64,000 bases of DNA from Paenibacillus_E qinlingensis_A (GTDB lineage: Bacteria; Bacillota; Bacilli; Paenibacillales; NBRC-103111): positions 1 to 64,000 of the forward strand of contig NZ_JAVDSB010000002.1 of the NCBI RefSeq assembly GCF_031455095.1, written 5' to 3'. The notes below the pieces were generated by a model. That model was given only the letters and a program-made list of their open reading frames with translations, made no database searches and was not told the origin of the DNA. Position numbers and translations under genes: made by a program. Shown here in pieces: positions 61,701 through 64,000 of the stretch (its first letter is position 1; each line of letters opens with the position of its first letter).

Positions 61701-61910
61701 TATCTCACGCAAGATGTCATCTACCGTTCCTCGCATGATAAAGTGGCATCTATTGCGGCTGACGGCACGATCACAGCGGTGAAGCCAGGGTCGGCTACCA
61801 TCACAGCCACCTATCGAGGCAAGCAAGCGGACATCAAGATTAAAGTCTTCAATAGCCACAAAGATAAGAGTGAAGCAAGCGTGACGGATGCTGAGGAAGA
61901 GCTTGAGTAA
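58749..61910 (+). CDS. Large secreted GHL10-like glycosidase with duplicated modules and two Big_2 domains
   Basis: A surface or secreted protein of 1053 residues from the GTG at 58749 (AAGGA 11 bases upstream; a GTG at 58740 is too close to the site). The signal peptide ends near ITASAA. Order: module A1 (about 25-155, ending VIPQGGFILVANDD), a beta module to about 240, a GHL10/YngK-like TIM-barrel domain (about 255-640: EVVLWVDQGTN, GVTAVALDVKG, IKIHAAFNVF, VDGVVLDRTRYDN), then module A2 (about 655-770, VIPQGGFVISALD) with another beta module, and two Big_2 domains (SYTSSNPSVASVSADG and IYRSSHDKVASIAADG). It ends in an acidic tail without LPXTG. The flanking A modules are repeats of each other. 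Confidence 0.82.
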   Translation: MKQSKWLIMTLLITLLASSWSITASAAISPTDFIEVEAAPVDITIDIEGPRKQINAVDTDMSRITDYVALYTTEFASQITVGTTSIGVVVDSTNHVTRVVNPSINGAVPVWTGPTTLVIPQGGFILVANDDSWANKTFKQYLAKNFKVGDLIKLRKNGEAVPVSALMTGQGPQARLKLDNDDWFTVTTPKTTVSGKLENVESGVTYGLRINQQAVTLQTNGTFQGEINLTEGVNYLDVVASKNGVENDRKTLVAFYKKQTSTAKEVVLWVDQGTNIFKLQTPENIRDMLTKAKDAGVTAVALDVKGVEGFANYKKNDLTGRPHISQMTAPTRAGANPNLDMLEEFIKYGHQLGIKIHAAFNVFAEGSPAHNEYALLNQHLDWEEQVYRPEDNGQILRLRESKYYTSGKSLVAFVNPANDDVRAFELKNMEEVIKNYDVDGVVLDRTRYDNETADFSPLTRAKFETFLAARGKSLTNWPADVFSYVNNVRQAGPLINDWWEFRSQTIKTFTDEVRLLTDRYTALKGHKVYSSAYVGSWFESYYLNGVHWGSPNFKYDSRLQLPDDSLYTDSYAQTGYAGNIDFLMIGTYQTTQKEIEHHITLGNIVTNGEVPMYASIALANIQDPPLQRSVFQAGLSQSNGLMLFDLSQVNWSVVKASLHDVAYVKDYQIGSSVPGSPESFLEADLFNVSRNENNLNIYSNDFGQTTATSTFGVEAIVDSAGKVTKVVNQQQALNWNWATMSPNNSVIPQGGFVISALDASGVRTRRQLVARTYKVGDDVRSAVLQGYLDDANTSTALPNLEMKGEVDVVGPGTARVLLNGVPATVASNGEFVGTVPLVIGNNAVKISVYVDGRKTNEKTINVTRTAPILTGIELDSTAYRLVAGDKHASVTTAVYSDQTKAVVAGVSYTSSNPSVASVSADGIVTALKAGTAEITATFEGKTAKSTVIVVAVTKLSFDESKHSLVKGETYLAPLKLTYSDGVESYLTQDVIYRSSHDKVASIAADGTITAVKPGSATITATYRGKQADIKIKVFNSHKDKSEASVTDAEEELE

Positions 61911-61944
61911 TTAGGCCACTCCGTACTCATTACCGCTGCTGCGC

Positions 61945-61982
61945 AGGAGATAGTCGGTTTAACCGGCTATCTCCTTTCTATT
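61945..61982 (+). terminator. Terminator of the plus-strand FAD/Gfo/GHL10 operon
   Basis: AGGAGATAGTCGG pairs with CCGGCTATCTCCT (one G-U) around TTTAA and is followed by TTCTATTT. Confidence 0.8.
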
Positions 61983-62018
61983 TGCTGCTTCCGGCGTCCC
62001 CGATGCCATTTTTAACGC

Positions 62019-62059
62019 AAAAAAAAGATCCGGCCACTCCCACCAGGAGAAGCCAGATC
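62019..62059 (-). terminator. Terminator of the minus-strand Gfo/binding-protein unit
   Basis: GATCTGGC and GCCGGATC arms with inner CTCC/GGAG pairing are followed on the minus strand by TTTTTTTTG. It faces the plus-strand terminator, separating convergent operons. Confidence 0.8.
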
Positions 62060-62065
62060 CCTCAT

Positions 62066-62902
62066 TTACTTCAACGTCAGCCACTGATGGGGCGTCTTTG
62101 CAGCTTGCATACCCACATCTAGAATCGTAGCAATCGTAATTGTCTCCTCGGAGGAGACAGGTGGATTGCCTGATTCGAAAAACCCCACTAATTTTGTAAT
62201 AAAAGCCCCAAAGAAATCCGACTCAATGGTCATAAACTTCGACATTCCCGCTTCATAACTGAGCGCCATATTGAATGGACATTCCCAGCCGTAGAGGTTG
62301 ATCGTCGCTTGGCGTCCGTCTGCATAACCGATAAGAAGAGAAGGCGTCTTGTCGGTTCCCGTCCACATCACTCGTCTGACATCCGTTCCCATCAAGGAAA
62401 CGATCGGCTCGACTTGATGGATGGCATAATTGTCAAACTTTCCTGGCCCTAAACTGTTAATAGACTCTATTCCGGCATTATCGATTCCTGCATACTCCGC
62501 TGCAAATCTTAACGCCGAGGTTGAAAACATAGGGGTCTTGTACTGCTCAGCTAGCTCAAACATGCGTAATGCCGCAGCTCGATCAGGAGCAAACGTTTTG
62601 TCAATATAGGTGGGCTTGCCCGATTGCAACGCCAATCTGGATAGCTCCTCGTGGTACTCGGGATGATCCGGTGACAGAACGACCAAATAATCACTCTTCT
62701 CTACGACCTCTTCAATGGTCTTAAGCAGCTGGATTCCCTTCTTCTCACTCCACGCATCATTACTAAGCTTCCCCTCTATGTTGGTCTTCCCATAAGCATA
62801 CGCAACCTGCATACGGCCATCCGTCGCTTTGTCGATCCAACCTGGGTATTTCTCCGCGTGCCATTCATCTAAAAAATAATCGATAAACCCGATTTTAGGC
62901 AT
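62066..62902 (-). CDS. Gfo/Idh/MocA-like oxidoreductase (atypical)
   Basis: A 278-residue protein starting MPKIGFIDYFLDEWHA at 62902, 6 bases after GGAG; an ATG 12 codons earlier is less likely. It lacks a standard GxGxxG at the N-terminus, but VEKSDYLVVLSPDHPEYHEEL and KPTYIDKTFAPDRAAALRMFELA show the family core with its conserved Lys. It is the gene after the binding protein in its operon, and probably acts on the imported sugar, though the missing nucleotide motif leaves cofactor use uncertain. Confidence 0.72.
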   Translation of the reverse strand: MPKIGFIDYFLDEWHAEKYPGWIDKATDGRMQVAYAYGKTNIEGKLSNDAWSEKKGIQLLKTIEEVVEKSDYLVVLSPDHPEYHEELSRLALQSGKPTYIDKTFAPDRAAALRMFELAEQYKTPMFSTSALRFAAEYAGIDNAGIESINSLGPGKFDNYAIHQVEPIVSLMGTDVRRVMWTGTDKTPSLLIGYADGRQATINLYGWECPFNMALSYEAGMSKFMTIESDFFGAFITKLVGFFESGNPPVSSEETITIATILDVGMQAAKTPHQWLTLK

Positions 62903-62962
62903 CTCAATCTCCACTCCCTCTAGGAAATAACCCCCCACGGCATAACCGCAGGGGGCACATGA

Positions 62963-64000
62963 CTACTTTTTATTTGCTGCGTACCATTCGTTAGCCGCTT
63001 TGGTCATTTCGTCGCCGCCTTCTGCTTTCCATTGAGCAACGAACTTGTCATAGTTTTCAATTGGTTCTGCACCCGTGATGTACTTCAAGAACGTATCTTC
63101 CATCAGCTTTTGCAACTTCAAGTTGTATTTCCCAATCGCTTCAAGCGGTGGTGCAAATGCAAGCGGGTCAAGAACGATGTTCCCTTTAGCCGCTTCTTGA
63201 ATTTTTGTAAAAGACTCCGTTAAGATCGGATCTTTCCGTACGCGAGCTTGCCAGTAGATCGGATAGTTTTTCTCATCCACACCTGTTAAGAAGGTCGAAG
63301 CATTGTTGTATTCATCATTAAATTTCGGCAAAATTGGGAAATAATTGCCGTTTTCCATTTTATAATGAACGCCTTCTTTACCAATCGCTGCTTCTTTGAA
63401 AATATCTTTATCCAGCTTAAGATCCAAATATTTAATAATGTCTTCCTTGTTATCCGCCCATTTCGGGATGCCCACGTAGAAGCTGATTCCTGCGCTGCCC
63501 ATAACTTGAACTTTGCCATCATCCCCTTTGAGGTAAGGGAAGCTGCCAATTTTCGCGTTTGGTGAATTTTTCAGCAACGCATTTTGGACAGTTGGCGCGT
63601 TAAAATAGGCATTTGAAATGATCGCCGCTTTACCGCTTGTGAAATTCTCAATTACTTTATTCGCTTGGTTCAACGACCATTCCTGATCGATCAATTTCTC
63701 CGTGTACAATTTTTTCATGAATTCCACATATTTCTTCATATTCGGATTCTCAATCGCATTCACAAGCTTGCCATTCACATCTTGCCAGCCAGTTGTTGCG
63801 TTGGATTGCACCATCGGTATGCCAAATGTCGGAAGAACCTCAGGGAGAAGCGGACTTTTCCCTCCAGATAACCCCATTACATTCTTCTTTTCTTTCAGCG
63901 TTTTCAAAACGGTATACAATTCATCACGTGTCGTTGGTGCTTTTAATCCAAGTTCATCCATCCAATCCTGACGAACGATTAGTTGTGTATTAACAATCGT
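62963..64000 (-). CDS. ABC transporter substrate-binding protein, 5' part beyond window
   Basis: The frame stays open to the right edge; upstream of the first visible Met it continues with NTQLIVRQDWMDELGLKAPT, the typical middle of LplA-type binding proteins (compare VMVRQDWLDKLKL in the protein at 7572). So the lipoprotein signal and about 150-200 N-terminal residues lie outside. The visible 346 residues include KLVNAIENPNMKKYVEFMKKLYTEKLI and a C-terminus ending ANEWYAANKK. No permease is visible on this side; it may be upstream beyond the edge. Confidence 0.85.
   Translation of the reverse strand, partial: TIVNTQLIVRQDWMDELGLKAPTTRDELYTVLKTLKEKKNVMGLSGGKSPLLPEVLPTFGIPMVQSNATTGWQDVNGKLVNAIENPNMKKYVEFMKKLYTEKLIDQEWSLNQANKVIENFTSGKAAIISNAYFNAPTVQNALLKNSPNAKIGSFPYLKGDDGKVQVMGSAGISFYVGIPKWADNKEDIIKYLDLKLDKDIFKEAAIGKEGVHYKMENGNYFPILPKFNDEYNNASTFLTGVDEKNYPIYWQARVRKDPILTESFTKIQEAAKGNIVLDPLAFAPPLEAIGKYNLKLQKLMEDTFLKYITGAEPIENYDKFVAQWKAEGGDEMTKAANEWYAANKK

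Overview
The window looks like the chromosome of a Bacillota soil or plant-associated bacterium close to Paenibacillus. The evidence is moderate G+C, strong AGGAGG-type ribosome binding sites, rho-independent terminators, and repeated modules of lipoprotein binding protein + LplB-type and LplC-type permeases + YesM/YesN or AraC/YesS regulators, the signature of Paenibacillus polysaccharide scavenging. No rRNA, tRNA, CRISPR array or prophage was seen. Almost all genes lie on the minus strand; gdhA and one three-gene operon are on plus.

Layout, left to right. (1) 1-94: the 5' end of a group IIC-like intron sits directly after a terminator. (2) 142-12604: a glycosaminoglycan/uronate-polysaccharide utilisation locus, transcribed leftward as GH88 unsaturated glucuronyl hydrolase, two permeases, binding lipoprotein, and two tandem paralogous secreted PL8 lyases. 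The secreted lyases would cut the polymer to unsaturated oligosaccharides, the ABC transporter would import them, and GH88 would remove the unsaturated uronate. (3) 12769-16196: an aldo/keto reductase with a textbook MerR-type promoter but only a truncated MerR gene, then a TetR regulator and gdhA. (4) 16799-26489: a second sugar locus (sensor kinase, response regulator, binding protein, two permeases, a six-hairpin-like glycosidase, GH43). (5) A MATE exporter, 27091-28500. (6) 28671-39552: AraC/YesS regulator, PIG-L-like deacetylase with an altered motif, a CUT1 sugar transporter with a cre-like site, Gfo/Idh/MocA dehydrogenase, phytanoyl-CoA-dioxygenase-like protein, aldo/keto reductase and a HisD-family alcohol dehydrogenase.

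(7) 39624-50290 is the most unusual block: eleven tightly packed genes behind one good promoter with a palindromic operator. They encode NagA-like deacetylase, D-threonine-aldolase/D-serine-dehydratase-fold protein, RidA, an MlrC-like M81 metallohydrolase, a class III aminotransferase, three SDRs, an IclR regulator, a Gfo/Idh/MocA protein and an HpcH/HpaI aldolase. The set reads like a dedicated catabolic route for an N-acylated or D-configured amino compound, but the substrate cannot be read from sequence. (8) 50543-51172: five tandem copies of a 136-bp unit, each with a long imperfect palindrome. (9) 51286-55820: SGNH esterase, orphan binding lipoprotein and orphan YesM-type kinase. (10) 56041-61910, plus strand: FAD oxidoreductase, Gfo/Idh/MocA dehydrogenase and a large secreted GHL10-like protein with Big_2 domains. 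(11) A further Gfo/Idh/MocA protein and a binding protein running off the right edge.

All functional names come from motif and family recognition by eye; no database search was run. Start codons were re-chosen where a ribosome binding site clearly favoured an internal start.
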